A stretch of 64,000 nt of DNA from Hymenopus coronatus (Eukaryota > Arthropoda > Insecta > Mantodea > Hymenopodidae), in assembly GCA_030762935.1 (NCBI GenBank), contig CM060899.1, positions 66,452,501 through 66,516,500 of the forward strand, given 5' to 3'. Positions 42,655 to 54,104 of the stretch are shown in pieces. The notes beneath the pieces are model-generated. The model did not search any database and was not told the DNA's origin. It saw only the letters and a list, made by a program, of their open reading frames with translations. How positions within the stretch are numbered: the stretch's first letter is position 1; every line of letters begins with the position of its first letter. The position numbers were made by a program, and so were the translations under genes.

Positions 42655-43893
42655 ATGCACTATACAATCTCATGCAAAATAATCAGAACAGAGCAATATC
42701 ACATTTTTTATACTTTCATAAACTTAATTATATGTTACTTCCAATTTACATTTCTTAACACATTGAAGCCCAAGCCCGAGTATAGCTCGGGATGTGCTCA
42801 AGTATAGCTCTGGCAGGTATTTCTAATGTTTTTAATGCAACTCCACGACCTTAACTCGGTCTTGGGCTATGCGGCAAAGAACATACTTCAGTTATTGTTT
42901 AGTTGTCTGATTTGTGCTGCCATCTGTCCTTGCTTTAGTCAACTATTAGGAAATTTAGGAAAGTTAGTAATTTTGGTTGCTCGCTGGTAGTTCACCATTT
43001 TCCTTGAAGGTGGTGATCTATTTGTCATGTTTTGTGGTCTTAAATGCATTTTCCTTGACTTCTGTGAACTGAAGCTGAATTTCAGTATACAAATGAAGCT
43101 CTAGAAAATTCTGATTCTGAGAGAGAGTTTTTCGAACTTTCAATAAATGGAGTGTAAGCTGCTTTATGCAGACTTTTTCAAACACATATTTGACACTATT
43201 TGTAAATTCAAAATAAAATATTAATACAGAAGTTGTGACTGTTTTCTTACTTGTTGAGAAATCCTTGAATACCATACTTTTAAATTGTCCCAATACTTTT
43301 TGGCAGATTTGATTGATGTACTGTAAACAATAACTCAAATTTGGTCTAAAAACCCTAGGTATCTTGGCCCTTCAACTAAAGAAACGCCTGGGCTTCAATG
43401 TATTAATATTTAACATGTTTTCCTTTCTTTTTTAAAAGTTCCAATCACACGATTAGATATTGCCTGCACAAGATTTAAACAGTCACTTTTGAGATCATCA
43501 TCATGAAGCGATACTTGAATTAAAGCTAATATAACATTCTTTTGTGGAAGTCAAATTTTGCAACACTGTTTTTGTAAACAGCTCACAAATTTTCTGTGGG
43601 TGAATTCCGTGGCCATTCAAATACACAAAAATTTCTTCACTTTCTTAGAAGTGTGGCAGGAAGCTAAATCTTGCTGAAAATGTTGTCACCTTTACTGGAG
43701 CTCATCAACAAATTTTACCAGCACTGTGATGTACTGATCACTTTTTATCTGCTTTCAACTGGAATTTAAAGTCCTAGTAAATGTAAATTGCCCTTCAGAA
43801 AAGCAAATTGAAAGTAAGGTATGATTAAATTCATGAAATCATGAAAAATTTTGTGTTATTGTACTGTTTTGACTAATTTGCATGGCACTGTAA
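42655..43893 (-). mobile_element. Tc1-like transposon remnant, split by a family H insertion
   Basis: Left 'catgcaaaataatcagaaca' and right 'tgttttgactaatttgcatg' are inverted ends. On the - strand 43700-43480 gives FQQDLASCHTSKKVKKF (second Asp) and WPRNSPTENL (catalytic Glu), as in Tc1 'WP-NSPDLNPIENLW'. The first half is missing or decayed. Family H occupies 42755-43406. Confidence 0.75.
42755..43406 (+). mobile_element. Element family H, complete, nested in a Tc1-like element
   Basis: Ends ttaacacattgaagccca and 'gggcttcaatgtattaa' bounded by TTAA. The internal frame TNEALENSDSEREFFELSIN stops at TAA. Clearest copy of the acidic 'ENSDSE' stretch. Confidence 0.88.
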
Positions 43894-43934
43894 CTGAAAA
43901 AACAGTGCTTCAAATCTAAATAACTTACAATATG

Positions 43935-44031
43935 TAAAAAAATTGAAGCTAGTAACAATGAAGCAAGACAAATTATGTAATATTAATATTTGTGTTGCTT
44001 CACTGTTACTAGCTTCAATATTTTACACGTG
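43935..44031. repeat. Hairpin (foldback) element of 97 bp
   Basis: 'ttgaagctagtaacaatgaa' on the left and 'ttcactgttactagcttcaa' on the right form arms of about 32 bp with a loop near 30 bases. Between Tc1-like and mariner remnants; no coding content. Confidence 0.75.
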
Positions 44032-44269
44032 CCTGCATCTTCATTTACACATTTGCTTAAAAATACAAGGGCTAATTAGAAATAATGCCCCCTTAAATCC
44101 ATTAGTTATGTAAAAAAAATCAAATTTGGAACAATTTCTCAAACCTTCTGCAATCAACAGCAATAACAGCTTCTCAAGTTAACAGATGGCAGCACTGCAG
44201 TCTGTTACAAAATGGCAGCCATTTCTGAACATACTAAGCTAATAAGATGCAAGCGCAGGCGTGAGGAAA

Positions 44270-44810
44270 AACCATTCATAATGCAGTCATAAGTATAACG
44301 TTTCTAGATCTGTAAATTACATGTGGATACTTCCAAGCGCTCCATAACCAACAATACCATATAAGAAAATTCAATAAATCTGTTATAAATGAATAAATAG
44401 ATAGATATTCACTGACGCTTGTGGCAGTGATGTCATAATAAATGTTTTGATCAAAACATTGAAAATAATGCAAGCATGGAGGCTGCAGATGGAGACAGAG
44501 CTGCACATTTAATGCAATGTGCACTATCTCTTTGCATCTTACGATTTGCAAGAGCCAAGAACTCTAGACACATATGGTAGATACATTCATTAAATCATAG
44601 GAGGATTCAACAAGGAGGCTACCATAACCTCTTGAGGGAAATGAGAGATGGTGTGGCACAGCCAAATATAAGAGCAGCATGTCTATACAGAAGGCACTGT
44701 AAAATCTTGTATTATGATTATCTGCAATGCATAGAGGAAGGAATGCAGGATTCTTCCTCTATGTAAGCAATGCAAGAATAAAGTTTGGAATTTGCATAGT
44801 CTTGCATTGT
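44270..44810. other. Unclassified insertion within the outer mariner
   Basis: Sequence between the mariner's 5' region and its N-terminal block shows no mariner similarity. It contains internal repeats of 'gcatagaggaaggaatgcag'/'cttcctctatgtaagcaatg' (a short inverted pair near 44733-44775). Origin unknown. Confidence 0.4.
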
Positions 44811-45667
44811 ATTATGCAATGTGTTGTACGTGTCTATGTGAATGCCTACGTTGAATAACATGAGAACAAAGTCTTGTACTTATGCTGTGTGTATGCTTAC
44901 ATATCATTGTGAATCAGGCATAAGGCAGCATTCTGTAATAGAATTCTTAAATGTTGAAGGTGAAACACCCATTCACATTCATGAAAGGCTGAAAACTGTT
45001 TATGGAGATGTAATAGTAGACGTCAACACTGTTAGAAGATGAATTTGTCACTAGAGAAGCTGAAGGGCAAATATCATAGGTTCATGAACGAGGACCACCA
45101 ATTGCAATGACCTCAAGCAAAATTCAATGAGCTGAGAAGATAATTTGGGAAAGCCACCCGGTAACAACAAATGAATTCCATTGGTAACTCGGGTACTTAA
45201 AAGTTTATTCTTATTTTGCACAACAATGGAAGACCATGAGGTGTGATTAAAAAAGTTTCCGGAATGAGGCCATAAATACAACACAGAATGTTCATTTGTC
45301 TATTCTACATTGTTACCCACAAAATAGTCTCCTTGGGAGTTAATATACTTGTCCCAGTGTTTTTGCCTCTGTAGGAAGCCTCTCTGGAAGTCAACTTCTT
45401 TATACGTTTCAGATTCTTCAGCAATTCACGATGGATAACATGAATGTCCTCAAAACGGTGTCCAGGAGCTGCATTTTAAGTTGCTGCATCTGTTGGAATC
45501 ATATCTGAAGAATAGGCAGGATGGGGAGCAGTATTTATCCAATTTTTATTAAAAATTGGTGGAGAGAAAGGTCTTTATGTGTGGGCACATTGTCATGCTG
45601 CAGGAACCAATCACCTTTCCTCATTTCTTCAGCCCTTTACATCACACATGCTCCCTTATCCATTTTT

Positions 45668-46650
45668 AGTTTCTCTATACGCACTATGTACATAGTGTAT
45701 AGAGAAGGTATTGCACTCCACCCAAAAATTCGATACTGAGATTTCACTGGAAATATATGTTTTAGGGCCCCCAATATCCAAAAAAAGCATTTTCACAAAA
45801 AGGTGTGTGTGTACGTGTGTCAGTGTGACCGTGTGTCCATGTGTCTGTGAACACCATAACTCAAAAACGAAAAGTTGGTAAAATACCAAACTTGGTATTT
45901 AAGTTTAGTATGTTCCAGGGATGTGACACGAAGATTTTGAGAAAAATCTCTCCACTCCAAACTAAAAGTTGGTAAAATACCAAACTTGGTATTTAAGTTT
46001 AGTATGTTCCAGGGATGTGACACGAAGATTTTGAGAAAAATCTCTCCACTCCAAACTACCCTTTACATGGAACTTTTTTCGAAAATTTTGATTTTCTCAA
46101 AACTGGCTCTAATGATTTTGATTAAAATTTCATATATTAAAGATATTTACCTGACAAATAAAATGCATATCTTGAATTTTCTGGGAATAGCCTCTGAAGA
46201 GTAGTTTATTCTGGATGAATTTTACTGAATTCTGAATAACTGCTAAACCATAAGAGATGGGCAAAAACTTACTACACAAAAAATGTAGAGTACGTTAAAA
46301 CACACAATTTATGTTATATACATTTTTTTCGTGAGTTCGTCGTTTTTGAGACATTCCTTATTTTTGGTTTCTGCTATGAAAAACTTGTACTTTTCTCATA
46401 CAGGAACTTGTCAACTCCTATCCATATAAACAAAGGAACTTCAATGACATAGCAACCAGCCTTTGACTATCATTTTAACCTATGGTAGTCCCTTATATCG
46501 CTTCTACTTACAAGGAAGCAAGTAATAAGACTATTTCTGCTCATTTTTTCTGATTAGCATAAAGTAAATAGAAGTATAAGCTTTTTAAGAATAATTTGTT
46601 GCAGGGATATAGAGAAAGTCATGTGAATGGTACACATCAGATTTTTTTAA
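45668..46650 (+). mobile_element. Repeat family G, complete copy
   Basis: Begins with the palindrome ttctctatacgcactatgta at 45671-45706. It passes 'gatactgagatttcactgg', 'taaaataccaaacttggta' and 'ttaaaacacacaatttat', and ends 'gaaagtcatgtgaatggtac' and 'acatcagattttttt'. No transposase is encoded. Confidence 0.88.
45870..46057. repeat. 94-bp exact tandem duplication within family G
   Basis: The unit beginning aaaagttggtaaaataccaa occurs at 45870-45963 and again at 45964-46057 with no visible differences. It is absent as a duplication from the other G copies, so it is recent. Confidence 0.9.
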
Positions 46651-46961
46651 ATGCTTTGAACACTTTCAAATGAGAGCCCTAAGAGATCAGAAAGTTCTCT
46701 TATTGTAATGCATCTATCATTTAATACTATTTCCCTTCCTGATGGATGTTTTCATCAGTTTTGCTGGAATGGGGTCAACCCAAACGATCTGCATCTTTAA
46801 GTGATGATTGAAAACCACTGAAATGCTTGAGTTTTGCACATCCTCCCCATAAACTGTTCTTAACATTTCATAGGTTTCTGTTCTAGTTTTACTGAGTTTA
46901 AAGCATAATTTGGTGTTTGTTCTTAGTTCTTCATAAGTAGGCATTCTTGCTAAACAGAAAA

Positions 46962-47335
46962 ATCTGATGTGTTCCATTCTCATGACTTTCTCTACATCTC
47001 TGGAACAAATTATTGTTAAAAAGCTTATGCTTCTATTTACTTCATGCTAATCAAGAAAAACTTAGCAGAAATTGTCTTATTACTTGCTTCCTTATAAGTA
47101 GAAGCGAAATAAGGGAGTACCATAGGCTAAAGTGATAGTCTAAAGTTGGTTGCTATGTGACTGAAGTTCCTTTATTTGTATGAACAGGAGTTGACATATT
47201 CCTGTATGAGAAAAGTATAAGCTTTTCAAAGCTGAAACCAAAAACAAGGAATATCTAAAAAATTATCAACTTCATGAAAAAAAAAAGTACATAATATAAA
47301 TTGTGTGTTTTAACATGCTCTAACTTTTTGTGTGG
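46962..47335 (-). mobile_element. Repeat family G, truncated copy
   Basis: 'aaatctgatgtgttccattc', 'ttaaaaagcttatgcttcta', 'ttgcttccttataagtagaa' and 'ttttaacatgctctaact' match the non-palindrome half. It stops abruptly at 47335 where inner-mariner sequence resumes. Confidence 0.8.
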
Positions 47336-47840
47336 TGTGACCTTTCATTTTTATCAGGAAAGAGCGCTGCATATTCAGTCTGCGTAAGAGTTGCAGACAG
47401 CTCAATGGCAACATTGTTGTGAAGCTATTCCTGAAACTTTTTAATTCACACCTCATACACCAGTCTTTGCGCCAGAGATTGCACAAATTGGATGGAAAGC
47501 CTTGCCCCATACAACCCTGACCTAGCTCCACCAGATTTTCATCTATTCAGGTCGCTAAAGAAAGCTCATCGTGGGGTTTACTTTGAAGATGAAGAAATCT
47601 TAAAAACGTCTGCGCCAATGGCTAAGAAAGAAAGATTGTAATTTTTACCATACTGGAATACATGCCTTTGTTTCCAGATTTCCCAAAACAATGGAAAAAT
47701 ATGACGATTATATTGAAAAGTGAAACCTTTGGCCTGAATGTTGTAGCAGTTGCTTTTACTCAGCAATTATTTTGAACTTATAATACATTTTTGTAAACTT
47801 TGAATAATTTATTTCTACCTTGTCACTTAACCAGTTTTAT

Positions 47841-48395
47841 GGCTGAGCCCCTCAATTATTCTTGTTGCTGAGTGTTAATTTATTTATAAATTTCTGGTAT
47901 TAGAATTACAGTTTAGAAAAGTAGGAAGAGTAATTAGACAAAATGAACACATTAAAAAGGACTGAAGAATCATTTACAAGTTATCTATACTATGTGAATA
48001 TGTATTGTTGAGAAATATTTTAATTTTGTTTTAAATTTGGATCTAGTTAGCTGTTTGATGTCATTTGGCAGGTTATTGTACAAAACTAAACCTTCAGCAT
48101 TTACCTATTTTTCTTATATTTTCTTGCTAATACCTCTTCTAAAATAATCTATTTTATTGTGCCACCACTTTATCTCTGGCCCTGGCATTCAATGCAGGTA
48201 AAAGAACAGATAGGTATGTATCAGAATGGCCACCTTTAGAAATACTAGTGCTATGAATTTCCACAGTAAAGAAAGTTTTTCTGATTCATTTCAACACAAT
48301 GACGAATTTGATTTCTTGTGACATTTTTAATACATATAGTTTATTGCAACTGTTTAGAGCTCTGCTATAAACAAAACACAATGTAAAAGAAAGGT
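47841..48395. other. No gene recognised
   Basis: AT-rich with several short frames; no repeat family assigned. Confidence 0.45.
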
Positions 48396-48985
48396 AATGA
48401 AAATGAAGCAAGGTTTGCAGTGCTTGGTTGATGTGCACAGCAAAGGGTGGAAGTTGTTTCCTAGCACCAATTACATGCTTCCTCCACAGAGAGGGATGGC
48501 TCAGACCATTTGCCTAAACCCATATTTAGGAGGTTCAGGTTCACCTACCATGACTGGCCTAACTGACATATGTTTTTTTTTTGGGAGTTTCCCCAGGCTG
48601 TCAGGCAAATGCTGGGTAGGATTATTTCATCCCCTGAATTTCCTGTCTCTCCATGTCATTTCCATTGTCATTTCCTTCATCCCATTGGCTTCTTTCAGGG
48701 TTGGAAGTGTCGGTAAAGGTGCTCGGTGCAGCATGGCAGGGAAAAAGGACACTCTGAGAAACTATCTCTGTCCCCCAATTTTGGTTACTGCGATACTGCT
48801 TTGTAGGGAGGGAGACCCCAGTTTACCTGTCTGACTTTCAGGGTGATTCAATCTGGGAACTATAGGGACCTGTCATTGCTATAGCATAGCTCCTGGTTCT
48901 AGCCACCCAGTGTATCCTCTTATCTCATTCATCCCTTCTTGGGGCACCCCCTCGTGGGGCGTAGATACAGTAACTTAAGGTTCGA
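48396..48985. other. GC-richer unclassified segment with a 145-codon frame
   Basis: The frame 48397-48834 is open but has low-complexity stretches (FFFGSF) and no domain. The composition and the ending 'ggggcaccccctcgtggggc' look like a retroelement tail or transposed sequence. It is not supported as a gene of this locus. Confidence 0.35.
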
Positions 48986-50799
48986 TGCCTAGTCCCCTTC
49001 GACAAGTGTCCTGTCCCTGTATGCCGGCATTGGCATTTAACTATGTTGCCAATTCTCTTGTAAGCAAAACACATGTCGCGAATAGCTTTAGCTCGGATGA
49101 AGTTTCTTTTTTATGTGTGAAATTACTGCATTATCCTTGTTATAGTTATTCTTACAGTTATTGTTACAATAGTAGTTGTTGCCGTACTTAACATTACAGC
49201 TTTCATTGTTTGCATTTTACAAAGAGATGGCACACATAAACACAGTGGCAGTAACAGCTGGCAATACTGCCTCTCTCAATTGCACAAAATGTCAAAGGCA
49301 GAGATACAGCAGTGGTACTATTAAGTGTAGTATAATGATCATGGATGTTAATGTTTTCTTTCTCCTCCATTTTCTATTGCAAACATAATTTCCTAACCTA
49401 TATACACACAGTGCATACAGGTCAATATGTTGTTATTCATGAGTGCATGTTTGCATGTCTAATTGGGTTTTAAGTTATAAAATATCCTTATATATTTCTT
49501 ATGCACCATAAAGAGTCATTCTGTATGTTTTACAAGAAATATCCCATATTTTAAAGCAATAAGTTAGATATGGATAGATTGCCCCATTATAAATGTTCTA
49601 GTTTAACTGAAGTTATTAAACATTTTAAAATAGCATAACAGATAAACAGATTCACTAATATGGTAATACACTTATGGCGTTTTCTGTAAAAGAAAAATGA
49701 CACATATTTCATTACTATATTAACTTGAGTTTCACAGTGATCATATCTAATTTATTATGAGATTTATTAATGTTATGATGTACCCATGTTAAAATGCAGT
49801 TTAGAATTATTGTATGTACCTACAAATTAAACATTTTTAATTTTTATAATGTCCTAAATGTAAGTAAGTTTTATTTTTACAAAGGACCAATATTCTTCAC
49901 AGTAGTTCTTTCTATATTGCGTTTCAGATAATGAAATTCAATGACATTTTTCAGAGAAGCTAAAATATTTTCCATACTTTGATGTAAAATTACTATTATG
50001 TAAGTTGTATTCATGTCAAAAATATAAATCAAAGGAAGAGACCGAAGGTATAAATGCAAGTCATTCAGAGGACAGATATGAAACCATGCTGTTGCAGATA
50101 AGAACCAATAAGAGACATAGTTCTCCAAGGGTTATATCTGTTGTAGCAGTAAATGGTTTAATAAATAAGCACAAAAAGAGATTAGAAAACTGCAAATGCT
50201 TCTTACAAAGATAAGAGCCTTAGAATTGCAAAAATTTCAGTCCAAATCAGCAGGTGTACAAGAATGACAACATAATATGCAAACCAGTGTATTTGTTGTA
50301 CAGTTGAGTGTCTAGAACTGTGTCTGTATGCTGTGGTCAACATAGAGCAGAACTGGTTTCATGGTTCTTAGCCACCGGCAGTGCTGCTTACTATGAAGGA
50401 ATGGTTTGTCACATAAGTTATTTCTAACACAGAAAATGTAAACATTTAAAAATAGAAGTAGTTAACACATCAATCCAGGAGACGGATGTGATTTCTTCAT
50501 TATTCAAAATTTCTGACACCTGCTTAGAAAACCAGCCATTACACACTGCAGTTTCCTCTGAGAAATGGTAGCTATTTCTACTTTTAAGATCCTCTAAAAT
50601 GTATAGATTGGTTTTGTAAACTTTCTCTCAATCCCTCCCCCAAAAAATAAAAATTTCAGGGGTTAAATCAGAGGAATGCGGGGGCCACTCACAGATTTTT
50701 TTGGACGTACAAATCATAAATTCTTTTTCAGGAACAGAATATATACCAGTAGGTGAATAAAGTAATTTCACTTAATATGCACTATATCGCATCAACTAA
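48986..50799. other. AT-rich, nothing recognised
   Basis: Short frames only (for example 49176-49388, 49877-50128), without domain features or splice-compatible continuation of the receptor gene. Confidence 0.45.
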
Positions 50800-51005
50800 A
50801 AAACCGCCATCGCCTCTTACTAAGGTGGCTTGGGTTTGATCCTAAGTGACTGCATGTGAGATTTGTGGTGGACAAAGTGGTGCAGGGGCAGGTTTCTCCC
50901 ACCATCAAATTCCTGCAGTGCTCCATCTTCATTCAATGTACCATCAGTGTCATTGTCTGCAGAGCCATAGTAGTAAAAGCAGGTGTTAAACACTACAAAA
51001 AAAAT
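50800..51005 (+). mobile_element. SINE family C
   Basis: 'ccgccatcgcctcttactaa', 'ggcttgggtttgatcctaag' (B-box), 'acaaagtggtgcaggggcag', 'gcaggtgttaaacactacaa' and an A-rich tail. Confidence 0.82.
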
Positions 51006-51676
51006 AAATAAAAAACACCTGCCATATTTGCAAGCGTTCAATTCATACTGAAGCCTCATGCTTCACTGCTGGCAAGCTACGAGGGGTGAAACTATCTGCT
51101 CTATGCTGATCACACAATAATAAATTGGTAATGAAATCCTACACTTCTTCTGCCACACCCAGTTCCCAGCCTTTTTCTATTTCTACACTCTACTTAATGT
51201 TTGTCCTACTCTTTTCCTTTGTATCTAAGCCTAAAACTACCTGTGTTCATATGTTGGAGTATCAGACTTTTCACATCTAACCAATATGAAACGGATACCC
51301 AGAGGCTGGTGTGTTTCACCAACATGAAATAAAGAAAACTGCTATAGGAAACCAGAAGTATCAGCAAATTTCCATGCACTCAACTGTATACAGCCTGCAC
51401 ACTGAAAATGGTTATCCATATCTACAGAAGAAACAAATTTGCAAATGTCTGTGATCACCAATCATTTATGACTACTTCCTTATCATTTTCTACCTCCCTT
51501 TTCTTTTTTATTCTTAATTTTTGGGTTTTAAAATAATATATGAGAATAAAGAGCATGGCATTTTGGGTCAAACTGTTTGAAAGTTGTACAGTACAGGCTT
51601 TACTTCAAATGTTCCTATCTTTCCTTTTGCGTGTGGTAGCAGTAGAAAACTGTGGCATTGCCTCTCTTCTCATTCT

Positions 51677-51708
51677 CTCTCTCTCTCTTTTTCTCTCTCT
51701 TGCCCTTC
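51677..51708. repeat. (CT)n microsatellite
   Basis: Run of CT dinucleotides with one T-run interruption. The antisense frame across it (51605-51826) is the Arg/Glu repeat expected from it. Confidence 0.85.
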
Positions 51709-51826
51709 CTGACATCCCTTTTGCGTGTCGGTGTTGTGTGTGTCTTAGTGTGTGCTGGTAGGTTGCACAAGTAGATTTAGGGTGTAAGCACCACATAAAA
51801 TAAATTTCATGAAGTTTCAGAATCAC

Positions 51827-52261
51827 TTGCCTCTTCTGTCTCAGATCTTTCCAGTATTTTATTGTCTACAACACAGCTTTATGTATTTGCTGAAACTAAT
51901 GTGAGTAGATATTTTCAAGTAGTTTTTACATTTTCAATTAACTTCATGAAGTTTCCAAAATGTGTATATATGATTGCTCATAATTTTTTTTGAAACTTTT
52001 TTTAACATTTAAAGGCCTGTTCCAGATAGATTTCTCTCTGCTTAATTTTTTCCAAAATATATTTATCTTTATATTCAGAACCTTTGAAACTTATGAAACT
52101 GCAATTATCAAGAGCTAGGATGGAATTATCCAAATATCTAAATTAATATATTTTTACATTCCCATCAGAGGCGGCTAGAAAACAGGTGATATATGCTGTG
52201 TGCACAATAAAGAATTAAAAATAGTGTATGGCAAAAATTAAATAGCTATTAGTACTACTCA
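51827..52261. other. No gene recognised
   Basis: AT-rich sequence without repeat or coding signature. Confidence 0.4.
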
Positions 52262-52400
52262 CCATAAAAATCCTTGGTATGGCTTCCTTTGGATGGAAAG
52301 TAAAGCCAGTGGTCCTGTGTAGTGTTTATTTGCAAGTAAAAGAGCCCCATACCTTGAAAGAAGCAGGTCCCTGGGCAAAATTCTGCCATTCCGCATACAC
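52262..52400 (-). mobile_element. SINE family A, diverged fragment
   Basis: 'ccataaaaatccttggtatg', 'gcttcctttggatggaaagt' and 'gcaagtaaaagagcccca' follow the order of the family A body but are strongly mutated. Strand is uncertain because the order of blocks matches the + orientation of 19310-19420. Confidence 0.45.
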
Positions 52401-53159
52401 AAGTCGTGATTTTGTCCTATAGTGCTATCTATGAGTGACGCACAGATCCCTCGACACCATGGTGTTAATTAATGTGACCTATATGAATCCAATAGCTTGT
52501 ATACAGCTTTCAGAAAAAATTATAATTCATGAAAAAATAAGGTCAAAGAAAAAATACATACTTTTTTATTAATGATATCAACTAATATCCATATTATTCA
52601 AGATACACAGATGATTGTATGTCACATTAAAGAACTCATTATTAAGAGTCTCTCTGCTAAATTTCAAAACTGTATCATGGATTGTTTTTTGCAAAAAGGA
52701 ACATAAGTTCTAGAGAAATATAACCTTAGGATAAAAACTGATGATTCATGAAAGTTACTTATCAGACATATACAAAATTTATACTGTGTTTGTAACAGAC
52801 ACCAATGTGCACGTACATGAAATTTGTTGATCTTATCAATAATAGTTTAAGAGAAATTGGTATTCTAGTAAAAGGATACATTTTTGGAACATTTCACCTA
52901 TCTTCCCTTAAAGCAAATTAAGGGATGGTGCCGACAGGAAATATTTGGTTAAAAAATTCTTCACCTAGCTAGCCACCTCTGATTTCCATCTTGATTTTAA
53001 GTGATTCTTAAAATAAGATTACGCTTTAACAGCTTCTCTAATATGTTTGTTAATAGCTGTAACAGAAACAAGATGTATCTGGATGTAAATCATTATAAAA
53101 TTATATTTATAATTAAAAGTAATGAGTTGGATATATATCACTCAACTGTATTTCTTACC
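52401..53159. other. No gene recognised
   Basis: AT-rich; no open frame above 50 codons of interest. Confidence 0.4.
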
Positions 53160-54064
53160 TGAACATGTTTTGGAAATAATTTGTTTCCATCATCAGCATC
53201 TATTCAGCTGACTTATTCCGTGGTTTATTGAGGTAGGTAGACTGTCTGTGGTGGCATCTTGTAGTTGTTAGATGAACTTCCATAGAGAATTTTCTGGTGG
53301 TAAATCAAAGTTTAACAGAAAGATAAAACATAGTTTAGAAAATTCACACATCATCCTACATCACACCAAAAATTTGCCAACATCTTCAAGAAATTTAACA
53401 TTACTTTATCCACACGGCTGTGCCGTGGCCAAGTGGTTAGAATACTCGCCTCTCACCTAGACAGTCCGGGCTCATTTCCACGCGATGGCATGAGGGATTT
53501 GTCGGGGTCAAAGCGGCACAGGGGGGGGTTTCTCTGGGTTCTCTAGTTTCCCCTGCCATTGCATTCTACCATTCATTCCATGCATCATTAGTGTCATTAT
53601 CTGTGGTACCATTTGTAGTAAAAGCGGGCATTAAACACTACCAAAAAAAAAAAAAAAGGTCCAAAATTTACTGTGTGACAATTTAAAAGACCCCATTCCA
53701 GAACATACAAAATCAGGTGTATACAGAATTGATTGTTCAGTTTGCAATAAATTTTACATCAGGAAAATGAAAATAAATATACAAACCAGACTACAAGAAC
53801 ACATAAGATGTGCGAAATATATCAAACAGAAATATCTGCAATAGCTCATCATTTCTGGTCTACCAATCATGAAATCAAACCAAATGTAAAACTGATAAAA
53901 CCAGTCAGATATGCAACCAAACTTCACACATAGGAAAAGATACTCATCATAAAAAACAAATCACACACATTAAAACTTTGATTTATCGCCAGGAAATTCA
54001 CTATAAAAGTACATCTCACAACCACAAGATGTCACCATAGATAGTCTACCTACCTCAACACACC
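53160..54064 (+). pseudogene. Penelope-like remnant between inverted terminal copies
   Basis: A terminus at 53218-53312 ('ttgaggtaggtagactgtct', 'ttctggtggtaaatcaaagt') is repeated in inverse at 53976-54064. Between them the + frame reads KSGVYRIDCSVCNKFYIRKM and NIQTRLQEHIRCAKYIKQ, a GIY-YIG domain. Just left of it on the - strand, 53215-53165 has ctgatga, stem ggaaa/tttcc and aaaac, a degenerate hammerhead-like core. Split by SINE C at 53406-53657. Confidence 0.75.
53406..53657 (+). mobile_element. SINE family C, complete with A-tail
   Basis: Head 'tgccgtggccaagtggttag' (A-box), 'gtccgggctcatttccacgc' (decayed B-box), body 'caaagcggcacagggggggg', end 'gcgggcattaaacactacca' and a 15-base A-run. 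The most complete C copy here. Confidence 0.88.
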
Positions 54065-54104
54065 ACAGATCAAGCCAGTTGGATAGATGGTTGGAAACAT
54101 ACCG

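Larger units (their letters stand above)
45237..47455 (-). mobile_element. Inner mariner, - orientation, split by two family G copies
   Basis: Inverted ends 'tgaggtgtgattaaaaaagt' and 'ctttttaattcacacctca'. On the - strand the N-terminus is at the right (LRTNTKLCFKLSKTRTETYE, MLRTVYGED at 46930-46830). The C-terminus is at the left (KHWDKYINSQGDYFVGNNVE near 45360-45300). It was inserted in the outer mariner next to a TA. The central catalytic part is gone, replaced by two G insertions. Confidence 0.8.
44065..47840 (+). mobile_element. Outer mariner element with nested insertions
   Basis: Start 'acaagggctaattagaaata' at about 44068. The N-terminal block RQHSVIEFLNVEGETPIHIH and LKTVYGD lies at 44917-45015. 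A catalytic block is split by the inner mariner (ending LHNNGRP at about 45234, resuming after 47456), then PDLAPPDFHLFRSLKKAHRG at 47512-47575. Frames are broken. The exact right end was not recognised (approximate). Confidence 0.7.

Noticed and set aside
48397..48834. A 145-codon gene
   Set aside because: No domain, low-complexity segments and repeat-like composition; no splice-phase link to the receptor gene.
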